Shown: one piece after another, positions 9,206-18,512 of the stretch | Numbering within the stretch: the first letter of the stretch is position 1 | How the letters are laid out: every line of letters begins with the position of its first letter | Assembly (NCBI RefSeq): GCF_026627505.1 | Contig: NZ_JAPNLK010000042.1 | Location: 1 to 64,000, forward strand | Direction of reading: 5' to 3' | DNA: 64,000 nucleotides | Source of the DNA: Streptomyces sp. H27-H5 | Lineage (GTDB): Bacteria; Actinomycetota; Actinomycetes; Streptomycetales; Streptomycetaceae | Notes under the pieces: generated by a model | Database searches by the model: none | Told to the model about the DNA's origin: nothing | What the model saw: only the letters and a program-made list of their open reading frames with translations | Made by a program: the position numbers and the translations under genes

Positions 9206-9907
9206 ATGACGAGTACCGTCCCCGCCCCCGTCGCCCGTACGGCCGACGACTCGGCCCTCCAGGCGGTGCTGCTCGACATGGACGGCACGCTGGTCGACAC
9301 CGAGGGCTTCTGGTGGGAGATCGAGGCGGAGATCTTCCGCGAGCTCGGCCACCTGCTGGAGGACTCCTGGCGGGACATCGTCGTCGGCGGCCCGATGAGC
9401 CGCAGCGCGGCCTTCCTCATCGAGTCCACCGGGGCGGCCATCGGCCTCGCCGAGCTGAGCATCCTCCTCAACGAGCGCTTCGAGGCCCGCATCGCCGACC
9501 AGGTGCCCCTGATGCCCGGCGCCGAGCGGCTGTTGACCGAGCTGGCCCGGCACAACGTGCCCACCGCCCTCGTGTCCGCCTCCCACCGCCGCGTCATCGA
9601 CCAGGTGCTGCTCACCCTCGGCCGGGACCGCTTCACCATGACGGTCGCCGGCGACGAGGTGCCCCGCACCAAGCCGCACCCCGACCCGTACCTGTTCGCC
9701 GCCCGCTCCCTGGGCGCGCACCCCTCGCGCTGCGCGGTCATCGAGGACACCGCCACGGGCGTCGCGGCGGCGGAGGCCGCCGGCTGCCGGGTCGTGGCCA
9801 TCCCCTCCGTCGGCGTGATCGCGCCGGCACCCGGCCGCACGATCGTCCGGTCCCTGGAGGAAGTCGACCTTCCGTTCCTGCGGTCCCTCATCACTCCGAT
9901 GAACTGA
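9206..9907 (+). CDS. HAD-superfamily phosphatase (beta-phosphoglucomutase-like)
   Basis: A 233-residue HAD subclass IA hydrolase with every catalytic motif: DMDGTLVDTEG (nucleophile Asp, near residue 20), a Ser/Thr motif in ALVSASHRR, Lys in RTKPHPDPY, and the acidic VIEDTATGV. The cap domain lies between motifs I and II. ATG 9206 is preferred to a start 27 bp upstream because AGAGAGGTG precedes it. It lies 111 bp after metH and may be its own transcript. The substrate is not evident and is probably a small phosphorylated metabolite. Confidence 0.85.
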   Translation: MTSTVPAPVARTADDSALQAVLLDMDGTLVDTEGFWWEIEAEIFRELGHLLEDSWRDIVVGGPMSRSAAFLIESTGAAIGLAELSILLNERFEARIADQVPLMPGAERLLTELARHNVPTALVSASHRRVIDQVLLTLGRDRFTMTVAGDEVPRTKPHPDPYLFAARSLGAHPSRCAVIEDTATGVAAAEAAGCRVVAIPSVGVIAPAPGRTIVRSLEEVDLPFLRSLITPMN

Positions 9908-10050
9908 TCGCATACGCTGCGTACCGAACAGAACACTGGTGTGACGCAGGTCCCACAAGAGGATCTCTCGTGCCCCGCACCGGAGGCCGAAATTCCATCC
10001 CCTCCGGCGTAGTTGCGCCGGGTGACGTTGGTCACCCACGAAGCCCCCGA

Positions 10051-10080
10051 GAAGCCCCCACAGGCCCTCCGGGGGCTTCC
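10051..10080 (+). terminator. Terminator after the HAD gene
   Basis: A 9-bp stem (10051-10059 with 10071-10079) is followed by CTTGTGT. It lies in the 481-bp gap 9908-10388, which otherwise shows no gene. The rest of the gap is presumably the promoter region of the downstream lipoprotein gene, but no convincing promoter hexamers stand out. Confidence 0.65.
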
Positions 10081-10388
10081 CTTGTGTCCGGATTGATCAG
10101 CTCCTGACCGCATCTGCGGAGACACCAGCAGATGCGGTCAGTCCGCTCCGATCACCGTCCGATTACGCCCCAACTCCTGCCAGTTCCAGCCATCCCGTCC
10201 CGGGCCACTAGTGTCGATCCGGGCACCGCGCCGCACCTCAGCCGTACCGGACACACACCCCTGTGCCGATACCGCGTGGACCGATCGTCACACCACCGGC
10301 CCGATCGTTCCGCCCTGAACGGGCGACCGTCGCGAAGTGCCCTTCAAGCCGCTTTGAGCAAGTGCCGGGTCGAGGGAGTACTTCCAGC

Positions 10389-11993
10389 ATGAACCGCAAG
10401 ACCATGGTGCTGACGGCCGCCGCAGGCCTGCTCGCCCCCGCGTTGTCCGCATGCGGCAGCGCGAGCGGCGGAGGAGCAGGAACCGGAGCGATCGTCGTCG
10501 GAACCACCGACCGGTTCGAGGCCGCCGACTACGCCCCCGCCCCCTTCGACCCCGCCTACGCCTACGACGCCGGCGCCTGGAACGTACTGCGCCAGACCGT
10601 CCAGACGCTGATGCACACCCCGCGCGGCGGCGGACAGCCCGTCCCCGAAGCGGCCTCCGACTGCCGCTTCACCGACACCGGCAACGAGAGCTACCGCTGC
10701 ACCCTGCGCCCCGGCCTGAAGTTCGCGAGCGGCGACCCGCTCACCGCACAGGACGTCAAGTTCTCCATCGACCGCGTCCTCGCGATCAAGGACGAGAACG
10801 GCCCCTCCTCCCTGCTCTCCACCCTCGACACCGTCGAGGCCAAGGGCGAGGACACCGTCGTCTTCCACCTCAAGACCGCCGACGCGACCTTCCCGTCAAA
10901 GCTCTCCACCCCCGCCGCGGGCATCGTCAGTGCCAAGAACTACGACGCCAAGAAGCTCCGCACCGGCTTCGCCGTCGACGGCTCCGGCCCGTACACGATG
11001 AAGGCCGAAGTCAAGGACGGCCACCTCGTCCGCGCCGTCTTCACCAAGAACCCGAACTACAAGGGCGACATCAAGCTCCAGAACGACAAGGTCGAACTGC
11101 GCACCTTCGCCGACTCCGAGAGCATGGGCAAGGCCCTCACCGACGGCGCCATTCACATGGTCTCCCGCACCCTTTCGCCCGCCCAGATCGCCGAGCTCTC
11201 CGCCAAGCCCCCCAAGGGCGTCAAGCTCGTCCCGATGCCCGGCCTGGAGATCCGCTACCTCGGCTTCAACACCGAGGCCCCGGTCGTCAAGGACAAGGCC
11301 GTACGCCAGGCCCTCGCCGCCGCCGTCGACCGCAACCAGCTCATCTCCAAGGTCTACGGCAAGGCCGCGCAGCCCCTGTACTCCCTGGTCCCCACCACCG
11401 TCACCGGCCACGTCAATTCGTTCTTCAACAAGTACGGCGAGGCCAACACCGCCAAGGCCGCCGACATCCTGAAGGCCGCCGGCATCAAGACCCCGGTCAA
11501 GCTGACCCTGAACTACACCGCCGACCACTACGGCGACGGCACGGCCGCCGAGTTCGAGACCCTCAAGACCCAGCTCAACTCCACGCGACTGTTCGACATC
11601 ACCGTCCAGGGCAACGAGTGGAACGACTTCCGGCCCGCGCAGAAGAAGGGCGACTACGCCGCCTACGGGCTCGGCTGGTTCCCCGACTACCCCGACGCCG
11701 ACAACTTCCTCGCCCCGTTCCTGGAGCAGGACAACTTCCTGGGCACGCCGTACGCCAACGCCGCCGTACGCACCCGTCTCATCCCCGAGTCCCGACGGGC
11801 CGCCGACCGCAACGTCGCCGCCCCCGCGATCACGGAGATGCAGGAAATCGTCGCCGAGGACGTACCCGTCCTGCCCCTGTGGCAGGGCAAGCAGTACGTC
11901 GCCGCACGCGACGGCATCACCGGAGTGGAGTGGTCCGTCAACGCCATCTCCGACCTCCAGCTGTGGGAACTCGGCCGGGGCGTCAGCGGCTGA
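10389..11993 (+). CDS. ABC transporter solute-binding lipoprotein, peptide/nickel family 5 (copy 1)
   Basis: A 534-residue extracytoplasmic binding protein. It has a lipoprotein signal peptide with lipobox LSAC (Cys near residue 21) and then the SBP_bac_5 fold, including RPGLKFASGDPLTAQDVKFS and GWFPDYPDADNFLAPF. It is anchored outside the membrane and would deliver oligopeptides or similar ligands to an ABC permease. The ATG was chosen because the signal peptide starts there. It is followed 74 bp later by a close paralogue. No permease or ATPase gene is near, so both are orphans. Confidence 0.92.
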   Translation: MNRKTMVLTAAAGLLAPALSACGSASGGGAGTGAIVVGTTDRFEAADYAPAPFDPAYAYDAGAWNVLRQTVQTLMHTPRGGGQPVPEAASDCRFTDTGNESYRCTLRPGLKFASGDPLTAQDVKFSIDRVLAIKDENGPSSLLSTLDTVEAKGEDTVVFHLKTADATFPSKLSTPAAGIVSAKNYDAKKLRTGFAVDGSGPYTMKAEVKDGHLVRAVFTKNPNYKGDIKLQNDKVELRTFADSESMGKALTDGAIHMVSRTLSPAQIAELSAKPPKGVKLVPMPGLEIRYLGFNTEAPVVKDKAVRQALAAAVDRNQLISKVYGKAAQPLYSLVPTTVTGHVNSFFNKYGEANTAKAADILKAAGIKTPVKLTLNYTADHYGDGTAAEFETLKTQLNSTRLFDITVQGNEWNDFRPAQKKGDYAAYGLGWFPDYPDADNFLAPFLEQDNFLGTPYANAAVRTRLIPESRRAADRNVAAPAITEMQEIVAEDVPVLPLWQGKQYVAARDGITGVEWSVNAISDLQLWELGRGVSG

Positions 11994-12067
11994 GCAAGGC
12001 AGGAACCGGCAGCGGGTGTCGCAGGCCGGCGCAACGAAACAGTTCGACTGTGAAGGACGTTCGCGTG

Positions 12068-13645
12068 ATGAGACGTAACCAGTGGCTGGCAGCCCCGCTC
12101 GGCGCCGCCACCGCCGCCGCGCTGCTCAGCGGTTGCGGTGCGCAGGATGGCTCCGCCGCCGGAGACGGCAAGGGCGTGGTCATGGGCATATCCGACAAGG
12201 TCAAGGCCACCGACCCCGCCTCGGGCTACGACCCGGGCTCCTGGCTGCTCTTCAACAACGTCTTCCAGTCGCTGCTGACCTTCCCCAAGGGCGGCACGAC
12301 CCCGGAACCCGACGCCGCGCAGAGCTGCGACTTCCAGGGCAACGACAGCAAGGTCTACAAGTGCGTCCTGCGCGCCGGCCTGAAGTTCAGCAACGGCAAC
12401 AAGCTGACCTCCCAGGACGTCAAGTACTCCTTCGAGCGCACCCTGAAGATCAATGACGAGAACGGCCCCGCCGTCATGCTCTCGTCGATCGCCGGCATCG
12501 ACGCCCCCGACGAGAAGACCGTCGTCTTCCGCCTGAAGACCTCCGACGCGACCTTCCCCAGCAAGATCGCCGCCGGCGCGGGCTCCATCGTCGACCACAC
12601 CGAGTACCCCGCCGACAAGCTCCGCACCGACGGCAAGGCCTTCGGCTCCGGCGTCTACAAGCTGGACTCCATCAACGAGAAGGCAGCCAACTTCTCCGTC
12701 AACGAGTCCTACAGCGGCAAGGCCAAGCCGAAGAACACCGGCGTCACCATGAAGTTCTTCAACGAGGACCAGGCCGCCCTCAAGAAGGTCCTCGAAAGCG
12801 GCGACGTCGACTTCGCCTTCCGCGGCCTCGCCGCCAAGGACATCGCGGGCCTCGCCGGCAACACCGGCAACCAGAAGGTCGAAGTCGTCCAGGGCACCGG
12901 CGCCGAAGTCGAGCACCTCGTCTTCAACATGAACGACCCCGTCGCCGGCAAGCTCCCCATCCGCAAGGCCATCGCCTACCTCGTCGACCGCGAAGCGCTC
13001 GTCAAGGAGGTCTACAACGGGACCGCCGTCCCGCTGTACTCGATCGTCCCGGCCGGCATCGGATCCCACACCACCCCGTTCTTCGACCGCTACGGCGGCA
13101 GCCCCCAGGTCGACAAGGCGAAGGCCGTCCTGCGCGCGGCCAACATCAAGGACAAGGTGAAGGTCACCCTGTACTCGACGCCCTCCCGGTTCGGCCCCTC
13201 CACCGACCAGGAATTCCAGCTGATCGCCAAGCAGCTCAACGACAGCGGCCTGTTCGACGCCGACGTCAAGTCCGTCGAGTTCGAGCAGTACGACAAGGAC
13301 ATCCAGGCCGGCAAGTACGGCGTCTACGTCAAGGGCTGGGTGCCCGACTACCCGGACGCCGACAACTTCACGCAGCCCTTCTTCGGCCCGGACAACGTCC
13401 TGCACAACAACTACGACAACAAGGAGATCAGCGGGACCATCATCCCGTCGACCTCCGCGAAGTCCGACCGCACCGCGGCCACCACCGACTTCACCCGCCT
13501 CCAGGACATCGTCGCCGACGAGGTCCCGATCCTCCCGCTCTGGCAGAGCAAGCAGTACGCCGTCACCCGCCCCAACGTGACCGGCCTCCAGTGGTCCCTC
13601 GACGCCTCCACCGTCTTCCGCTTCTGGGAGATCGCCAAGGGCTAG
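12068..13645 (+). CDS. ABC transporter solute-binding lipoprotein, peptide/nickel family 5 (copy 2)
   Basis: A 525-residue tandem paralogue of the preceding gene. The lipobox is LLSGC (about residue 21). The same landmarks follow in order: RAGLKFSNGNKLTSQDVKYS, DENGP, LKTSDATFPSK, GWVPDYPDADNFTQPF and PILPLWQSKQYA. ATG 12068 is preceded directly by an in-frame GTG at 12065, and GAAGGA suits either. The ligand is unknown. The copies have diverged enough (for example in the 200-260 region) that distinct ligand preferences are plausible. Confidence 0.91.
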   Translation: MRRNQWLAAPLGAATAAALLSGCGAQDGSAAGDGKGVVMGISDKVKATDPASGYDPGSWLLFNNVFQSLLTFPKGGTTPEPDAAQSCDFQGNDSKVYKCVLRAGLKFSNGNKLTSQDVKYSFERTLKINDENGPAVMLSSIAGIDAPDEKTVVFRLKTSDATFPSKIAAGAGSIVDHTEYPADKLRTDGKAFGSGVYKLDSINEKAANFSVNESYSGKAKPKNTGVTMKFFNEDQAALKKVLESGDVDFAFRGLAAKDIAGLAGNTGNQKVEVVQGTGAEVEHLVFNMNDPVAGKLPIRKAIAYLVDREALVKEVYNGTAVPLYSIVPAGIGSHTTPFFDRYGGSPQVDKAKAVLRAANIKDKVKVTLYSTPSRFGPSTDQEFQLIAKQLNDSGLFDADVKSVEFEQYDKDIQAGKYGVYVKGWVPDYPDADNFTQPFFGPDNVLHNNYDNKEISGTIIPSTSAKSDRTAATTDFTRLQDIVADEVPILPLWQSKQYAVTRPNVTGLQWSLDASTVFRFWEIAKG

Positions 13646-13665
13646 AACCCACTCCGGGACACCCC

Positions 13666-13715
13666 GGACACACGACGGCCCCCCGCCCTCACGGGCGGGG
13701 GGCCGTCGTGTGTCC
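13666..13715. terminator. Long bidirectional terminator hairpin
   Basis: A perfect 23-bp stem (13666-13688 with 13693-13715) closes a TCAC tetraloop. It lies between the convergent solute-binding protein and response regulator genes. The stem is unusually long and fully paired. Confidence 0.9.
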
Positions 13716-13724
13716 CGGCGGAAC

Positions 13725-14399
13725 CTACTGACCCGCCCCCGGACGCACCAGACCGCTCTCGTACGCGTACACCGCCGCCTGCACACGGTCACGCAGACCC
13801 AACTTCGTCAACACGTGCCCCACATGCGTCTTGACCGTCGTCTCGCTCACGAACAGGTCCGCCGCGATCTCCGCGTTCGACAGACCCCGGGCCACCAGCT
13901 TCAACACCTCGACCTCACGCTCCGTCAACGTCCCCAACGTGTCCGGCACGTTGTCCTCGCCCGACGGCAGATGCCCCGCGTACTTGTCCAACAACCGCCG
14001 CGTGATGCTCGGCGCCAACATCGCCTCACCCGCCGCGACCACCCGGATCGCCTGCACCAGCTCGACCGCCGGCGCGTCCTTCAACAGGAACCCGCTCGCC
14101 CCCGCCCGCAACGCCTCCACCACGTACTCGTCCAGATCGAACGTGGTCAACACCAGCACCTTCGCCGGCCCGTCCCGCCCCGGACCCGTGATCTGACGCG
14201 TCGCCTCCACCCCGTCCATCCGCGGCATCCGGATGTCCATCAACACCACATCGGGCTGCAAGGCCCGCACCTGGTCCAACGCCTGCAGACCGTCCCCGGC
14301 CTCACCGACCACCGCCAGGTCCTGCTCCGCCTCCAGGATCATCCGAAAACCGGTACGCAGCAGCGGTTGGTCATCGACCAGCAGTACGCGGATCGCCAC
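13725..14399 (-). CDS. NarL/FixJ-type response regulator (orphan)
   Basis: A 224-residue two-component regulator. The receiver domain has the acidic pair VDDQ, phospho-acceptor Asp in DVVLMDIRMP, and conserved Thr (LTTFD) and Lys (LLKDAP). The output domain is a LuxR-type helix-turn-helix (LTEREVEVLKLVARGLSNAEIAA...TVKTHVGHVLTKL). GTG 14399 is chosen because GAGGTAG lies 8 bp upstream and the receiver fold starts at the next residues. An upstream in-frame start would add about 58 residues of Arg/Gly-rich sequence. No sensor kinase gene is adjacent. It lies 65 bp downstream of the RecB-like nuclease gene on the same strand. Confidence 0.9.
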   Translation of the reverse strand: MAIRVLLVDDQPLLRTGFRMILEAEQDLAVVGEAGDGLQALDQVRALQPDVVLMDIRMPRMDGVEATRQITGPGRDGPAKVLVLTTFDLDEYVVEALRAGASGFLLKDAPAVELVQAIRVVAAGEAMLAPSITRRLLDKYAGHLPSGEDNVPDTLGTLTEREVEVLKLVARGLSNAEIAADLFVSETTVKTHVGHVLTKLGLRDRVQAAVYAYESGLVRPGAGQ

Positions 14400-14464
14400 G
14401 GGGTCTACCTCGAATTCGTACGACGGCTTCGACGGACGCCGCCCATTCTGCCCTGATCCACCGA

Positions 14465-15397
14465 TCAGGATCCCTCCGGGCGTACCGCCTCGACCTCGAC
14501 CTCGACCCGGGCCTCGGCCCTCGGACCGATCACCAACGGATAGACCGGGGGAGTACCCCCGAACTCCGGACACACCGCCTGATGATCACACCAGCCGCAC
14601 AGTTTCGTCGGCCGCGGCCGCCAGTCACCCGTCTCCGTCGCCTCCCTGATCGCCTCCCACAGCGCCAGCAGCTTGCGCTCCACCCGCTCCAGATCCGCGA
14701 TCACCGGGTCGTACGTCACCACGTCCCCGCTGCCCAGGTACACCAACTGCAACCGGCGCGGCACCACCCCCTTCAGCCGCCACACCACCAACGCGTAGAA
14801 CTTCATCTGGAACAACGCACCCTCGGCATACTGCGGCCGCGGCGCCTTGCCCGTCTTGTAGTCCACGATCCGGACCTCACCCGACGGCGCCACGTCCACC
14901 CGGTCGATGATCCCCCGCAACCGCAGCCCCGACTCCAGCTCCGTCTCCACGAAGAACTCCCGCTCCACCGGCTCCAGCCGCGTCGGGTCCTCCAACGTGA
15001 ACCAGCGCTCCACCAGCGCCTCGGCCTCCGTCAACCAGCCGGCCAACCCCGCCCCGTCGTCCCCCTCCGGAAACAGCTCCGTCAGCTCCGGCCTCGCCTC
15101 CAGCAACCGATCCCACTGCCCCGGAATCAACGCCTTCGCCCGCGGCGCCGTCCGCTCCGCCGCCGGATGATCGAAGAGCCGCTCCAACACCGCGTGCACC
15201 AACGTGCCCCGCGTCGCCGCCGCACTCGGCTTCTCCGGCAACTTGTCGATCACCCGAAACCGGTACAGCAACGGGCACTGCATGAAATCGCTCGCCCGCG
15301 AAGGCGACAGCGAAGCGGGCCGCACCGCACCACCACCCACAGAGGGCGTCACACCGGCAGCGGCCGCGTCCGGACCGGGGTCAGGGCTCGTCGTCAT
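14465..15397 (-). CDS. PD-(D/E)XK nuclease of the RecB/AddB/Cas4 type
   Basis: A 310-residue stand-alone nuclease-domain protein. The catalytic core is GIIDRVDV followed by VRIVDYKTGK (Asp-x-Lys). An N-terminal FMQCPLLYRFR Cys plus a C-terminal C-x2-C-x5-C cluster (CGWCDHQAVC) match the 4Fe-4S clasp of AddB and Cas4. ATG 15397 lies just before the conserved SPSRASDFMQCP start of the domain. It is divergent from the site-2 protease. There are no CRISPR repeats or cas genes, so a general DNA-repair or processing role is more likely, but the role is not established here. Confidence 0.85.
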   Translation of the reverse strand: MTTSPDPGPDAAAAGVTPSVGGGAVRPASLSPSRASDFMQCPLLYRFRVIDKLPEKPSAAATRGTLVHAVLERLFDHPAAERTAPRAKALIPGQWDRLLEARPELTELFPEGDDGAGLAGWLTEAEALVERWFTLEDPTRLEPVEREFFVETELESGLRLRGIIDRVDVAPSGEVRIVDYKTGKAPRPQYAEGALFQMKFYALVVWRLKGVVPRRLQLVYLGSGDVVTYDPVIADLERVERKLLALWEAIREATETGDWRPRPTKLCGWCDHQAVCPEFGGTPPVYPLVIGPRAEARVEVEVEAVRPEGS

Positions 15398-15563
15398 GCG
15401 TGAAACCCTACGACCCGCCGCCGACAGCACACGCATACCATCGACGCCGAGCCCCCTCGCACTGCATGATCGGAGCATCACACCGCGCCACCACACCGCG
15501 ACGAACCCCCACGAACCGCCGGCGCCCCCCACCACGCCGGACAGCACCGAACGAAGGACAGCC

Positions 15564-16763
15564 GTGGCAGACACCGACGAAACCGGCGAGCGCGGAGCCA
15601 AGCGCTCCGACCCGGGCGGCGGACTCCTCATGGGCCGCCCCTTCGGCGTACCCGTCTACGTCTCGCCCAGCTGGTTCCTCGTCGCCGCCCTCATCACCTG
15701 GGTCTTCGGCGACCAGCTGGACCAAGCACTCCCCGACCTCGGACCCGTCCGGTACCTCGTCTCCCTCTTCTTCGCCGTCGCCTTCTACGCCTCCGTCCTG
15801 GTCCACGAACTCGCGCACACCGTCGCCGCACTCCGCTTCAAACTCCCCGTGCGCCGCATCCAACTCCAGTTCTTCGGCGGAGTCTCCGAGATCGAGAAGG
15901 AATCCGAGACCCCCGGCCGCGAATTCGTCCTCGCCTTCGTCGGCCCCCTCCTCTCCCTCCTCCTCGCCGGCGCCTTCTACCTCGGCATGAACGCCGTCGA
16001 CCCCGCCACCGTCCCCGGCGTCCTCCTCGGCGGCCTGATGATCTCCAACCTGCTCGTCGCCGCCTTCAACCTCCTCCCCGGCCTCCCCCTCGACGGCGGC
16101 CGCATGCTTCGCGCCCTCATCTGGGGCATCACCGGCAAACCCATGACCGGCACCGTCGCCGCCGCCTGGGTCGGACGCGGCCTCGCCGTCGCCGTCCTCA
16201 TCGGCCTGCCCCTGATCACCCACACCGGCGTCATCGGCAACCGCCCCCAGGAAATCGGCGGCATGAACACCGTCATGGACGCCCTCCTCGCCGCGATCCT
16301 CGCCGCCATCATCTGGACCGGCGCCGGCAACAGCCTGCGCATGGCCCGCCTGCGCGAACACCTCCCCGACCTCCAGGCCCGCACCCTCACCCGACGCGCC
16401 ATCCCCGTCGAGAACACCACCCCCCTCTCCGAGGCCCTGCGCCGCGCCAACGAAGCCGGAGCCCGCGCCCTCGTCGTCGTCGACGGCCACGGCGACCCCA
16501 TCGCCCTCGTCCGGGAGAGCGCCATCGCCTCCGTCCCCGAACACCGCCGCCCCTGGGTCGCCGTCAGCACCCTCGCCCAGGACCTCACCGACGGCATGAA
16601 GGTTTCCGCGAACCTCATCGGCGAAGAACTCCTCGACCACCTCCGCACCACCCCCGCCACCGAGTACCTCGTCGTCGAAACCGGCGGCGCGATCTACGGC
16701 GTGCTCTCCGCCCTGGACGTCGAGAAGGCCTTCGTGAAGGCCATGGCGCGGCCCCAGTCCTAG
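15564..16763 (+). CDS. Site-2 protease-type membrane metalloprotease (M50) with CBS-like tail
   Basis: An intramembrane Zn protease of 399 residues. Membrane segments cover about residues 30-260. HELAH (near residue 85) supplies the Zn ligands and catalytic Glu, and LPLDGGRMLRA supplies the third ligand. The C-terminal 120 residues resemble a CBS pair (ALVVVDGHGDPIALV ... YGVLSALDVEKAF). GTG 15564 has GAAGGA upstream and encodes the expected cytosolic N-terminus. The substrate is unknown; in this family it is often an anti-sigma factor or a signal-peptide remnant. Confidence 0.9.
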   Translation: MADTDETGERGAKRSDPGGGLLMGRPFGVPVYVSPSWFLVAALITWVFGDQLDQALPDLGPVRYLVSLFFAVAFYASVLVHELAHTVAALRFKLPVRRIQLQFFGGVSEIEKESETPGREFVLAFVGPLLSLLLAGAFYLGMNAVDPATVPGVLLGGLMISNLLVAAFNLLPGLPLDGGRMLRALIWGITGKPMTGTVAAAWVGRGLAVAVLIGLPLITHTGVIGNRPQEIGGMNTVMDALLAAILAAIIWTGAGNSLRMARLREHLPDLQARTLTRRAIPVENTTPLSEALRRANEAGARALVVVDGHGDPIALVRESAIASVPEHRRPWVAVSTLAQDLTDGMKVSANLIGEELLDHLRTTPATEYLVVETGGAIYGVLSALDVEKAFVKAMARPQS

Positions 16764-16781
16764 AGCCAATACACTGGTCAC

Positions 16782-17696
16782 ATGTCCGAACCGACCGGTG
16801 CCGCCCGCCGACGCGGGCCCTTCGAGGTCGGGGACCAGGTTCAGCTCACCGACCCCAAGGGCCGCCACTACACGTTCACGCTCGAAGCCGGGAAGAATTT
16901 CCACACCCACAAGGGTTCCTTCCCGCACGACGAGCTGATCGGTGCTCCCGAGGGCAGTGTTGTCCGTACCACGGGCAACGTCGCGTACCTCGCGCTGCGT
17001 CCCCTGCTCCCCGACTATGTCCTGTCCATGCCCCGCGGTGCCGCCGTGGTCTACCCCAAGGACGCCGGCCAGATCCTGGCCTTCGCCGACATCTTCCCCG
17101 GCGCCCGCGTCGTCGAGGCAGGCGTCGGATCCGGCTCCCTGAGCAGCTTCCTGCTGCGCGCCATCGGCGACCAGGGCATGCTCCACAGCTACGAGCGCCG
17201 CGCGGACTTCGCCGAGATCGCCACCGCCAACGTCGAGCGCTACTTCGGCGGCCCGCACCCCGCGTGGCAGCTGACCGTGGGCGACCTCCAGGACAACCTG
17301 TCCGACACCGACGTCGACCGCGTGATCCTCGACATGCTCGCCCCCTGGGAATGCCTGGAGGCCGTCTCCAAGGCCCTCGTCCCCGGCGGCATCCTGTGCT
17401 GCTACGTCGCCACCACCACCCAGCTCTCGCGCACCGTCGAGTCCATCCGCGAGTTCGGCTGCTACGCCGAACCGCAGCCCTGGGAATCGATGATCCGCAA
17501 CTGGCACGTCGAGGGCCTGGCCGTCCGCCCGGACCACCGGATGATCGGCCACACCGGCTTCCTCGTCACCGCCCGCCGCCTCGCGGACGGAGTCGAACCG
17601 CCCATGCGCCGCCGCCGCCCCTCCAAGGGCGCCTACGGCGAGGACTACGACGGTCCCGGCAGCCAGTCACGCGGCGGCGCCGCCGACCGCGACTGA
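16782..17696 (+). CDS. trmI: tRNA (adenine-58-N1)-methyltransferase TrmI
   Basis: Methylates A58 in the T-loop of tRNA with AdoMet and works as a tetramer in the family. The 304-residue protein has the N-terminal beta domain (GPFEVGDQVQLTD ... HKGSFPHDELIG) and the Rossmann AdoMet site VVEAGVGSGSLSSFLLRA (about residues 108-125). The DMLAPWE motif is also present. No Shine-Dalgarno sequence precedes the ATG. A TACACT -10 box at 16770-16775 lies 6 bp before it, so the mRNA is probably leaderless. It lies 18 bp after the protease gene and next to the proteasome locus, as in other actinomycetes. Confidence 0.95.
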   Translation: MSEPTGAARRRGPFEVGDQVQLTDPKGRHYTFTLEAGKNFHTHKGSFPHDELIGAPEGSVVRTTGNVAYLALRPLLPDYVLSMPRGAAVVYPKDAGQILAFADIFPGARVVEAGVGSGSLSSFLLRAIGDQGMLHSYERRADFAEIATANVERYFGGPHPAWQLTVGDLQDNLSDTDVDRVILDMLAPWECLEAVSKALVPGGILCCYVATTTQLSRTVESIREFGCYAEPQPWESMIRNWHVEGLAVRPDHRMIGHTGFLVTARRLADGVEPPMRRRRPSKGAYGEDYDGPGSQSRGGAADRD

Positions 17697-17893
17697 CCCC
17701 GGCTCACCGCCGACCCAACAGCAAGGCGCGGTGGGGAAGTACCCTAACCTACTCGGTAACTGCGCCACGGCGCCTTTTCGTTGTACCGGACATCGTGCGA
17801 CCCGTCCGGACCCACCCGTTCCACCCCGGTGTGAGGTGTGGCACGATGCTGGCTCCCCGTCACCCGTCGTCCGTCACCCAGGAGACACCCCGC

Positions 17894-18508
17894 GTGCTGC
17901 ACAGCCCCACCGAGCCGGCCCCCACGCTGGAACTCCCGGCGCACCACCGCGCCGGGCCCCTCCACTGGATCGCCACGGCCTCGGCCATGGCCGCCGTCAT
18001 CGCCGGAGCGGGCCTCCTGCAACCGGACCCCGCCACCGGAGCCCCCGCGGCGCCGTCCGCCGCCGGGAACCCCGGGACCCGAAGCGCCCCCCGGGAGCCC
18101 GCCCCCGACGCGCACGCCCTCACGTACCCACTGGACTGCAGGGGCGTCCCCCAAGCCGTCACGGCCACTGCCGAGGGCGATCTCGACGGGGACGGACACC
18201 CCGAGACCGTGGCCGCCGTACGCTGCGACGCCGGCTCGGGCACCCCGCCCCACGCGATCTACGTCCTCACCCGGGGCGCCGCGACCGGTTCCGCCCCCCG
18301 CGTCGTCGCCACCCTGCTCGACCCCGCGCGCCGACAGAACGCCACCGACCTCACCGTGAGCGACGGCCAGGTCACCGCGCTGCTCCTCGGCTACTCCTCA
18401 CGCGAGGTACCGCGCTCGAGCCCCGATGTGAAGCAGCTCTCCAAGTGGCGCTGGGTGGGCGGAAAATTCCGCCAGGAGCTGACGGACTCGACTGCCAGAA
18501 GTGTTTGA
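17894..18508 (+). CDS. Putative exported protein of unknown function
   Basis: A 204-residue protein with one N-terminal hydrophobic segment (IATASAMAAVIAGAGLL, about residues 27-43) followed by a Pro/Ala-rich linker. The C-terminal globular part contains EGDLDGDGHPETVAAVRC, an FG-GAP/EF-like calcium-binding loop pattern. Two cysteines (in LDCRGVP and VRCDAG) could form a disulfide outside the cell. The GTG start follows AGGAG. I do not recognise a named family. It faces the ferredoxin gene tail to tail with only 4 bp between stops. Confidence 0.7.
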   Translation: MLHSPTEPAPTLELPAHHRAGPLHWIATASAMAAVIAGAGLLQPDPATGAPAAPSAAGNPGTRSAPREPAPDAHALTYPLDCRGVPQAVTATAEGDLDGDGHPETVAAVRCDAGSGTPPHAIYVLTRGAATGSAPRVVATLLDPARRQNATDLTVSDGQVTALLLGYSSREVPRSSPDVKQLSKWRWVGGKFRQELTDSTARSV

Positions 18509-18512
18509 ACCG

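Noticed and set aside
5507..10039. A 1510-residue open frame on the minus strand opposite metH
   Set aside because: It is the reverse-strand shadow of the GC-biased metH codons and the HAD gene. It has no ribosome site, no recognisable domain and a Gly/Ala/Val/Arg/Asp-rich composition.
13725..14573. N-terminal extension of the response regulator
   Set aside because: The extra 58 residues are Arg/Gly/Pro-rich, overlap the nuclease gene's 3' end, and the GTG at 14399 has a good ribosome site.
14465..15397. Cas4-like nuclease as a sign of a CRISPR system
   Set aside because: No direct-repeat array or other cas genes are present. Stand-alone RecB/Cas4-fold nucleases are common in Streptomyces.
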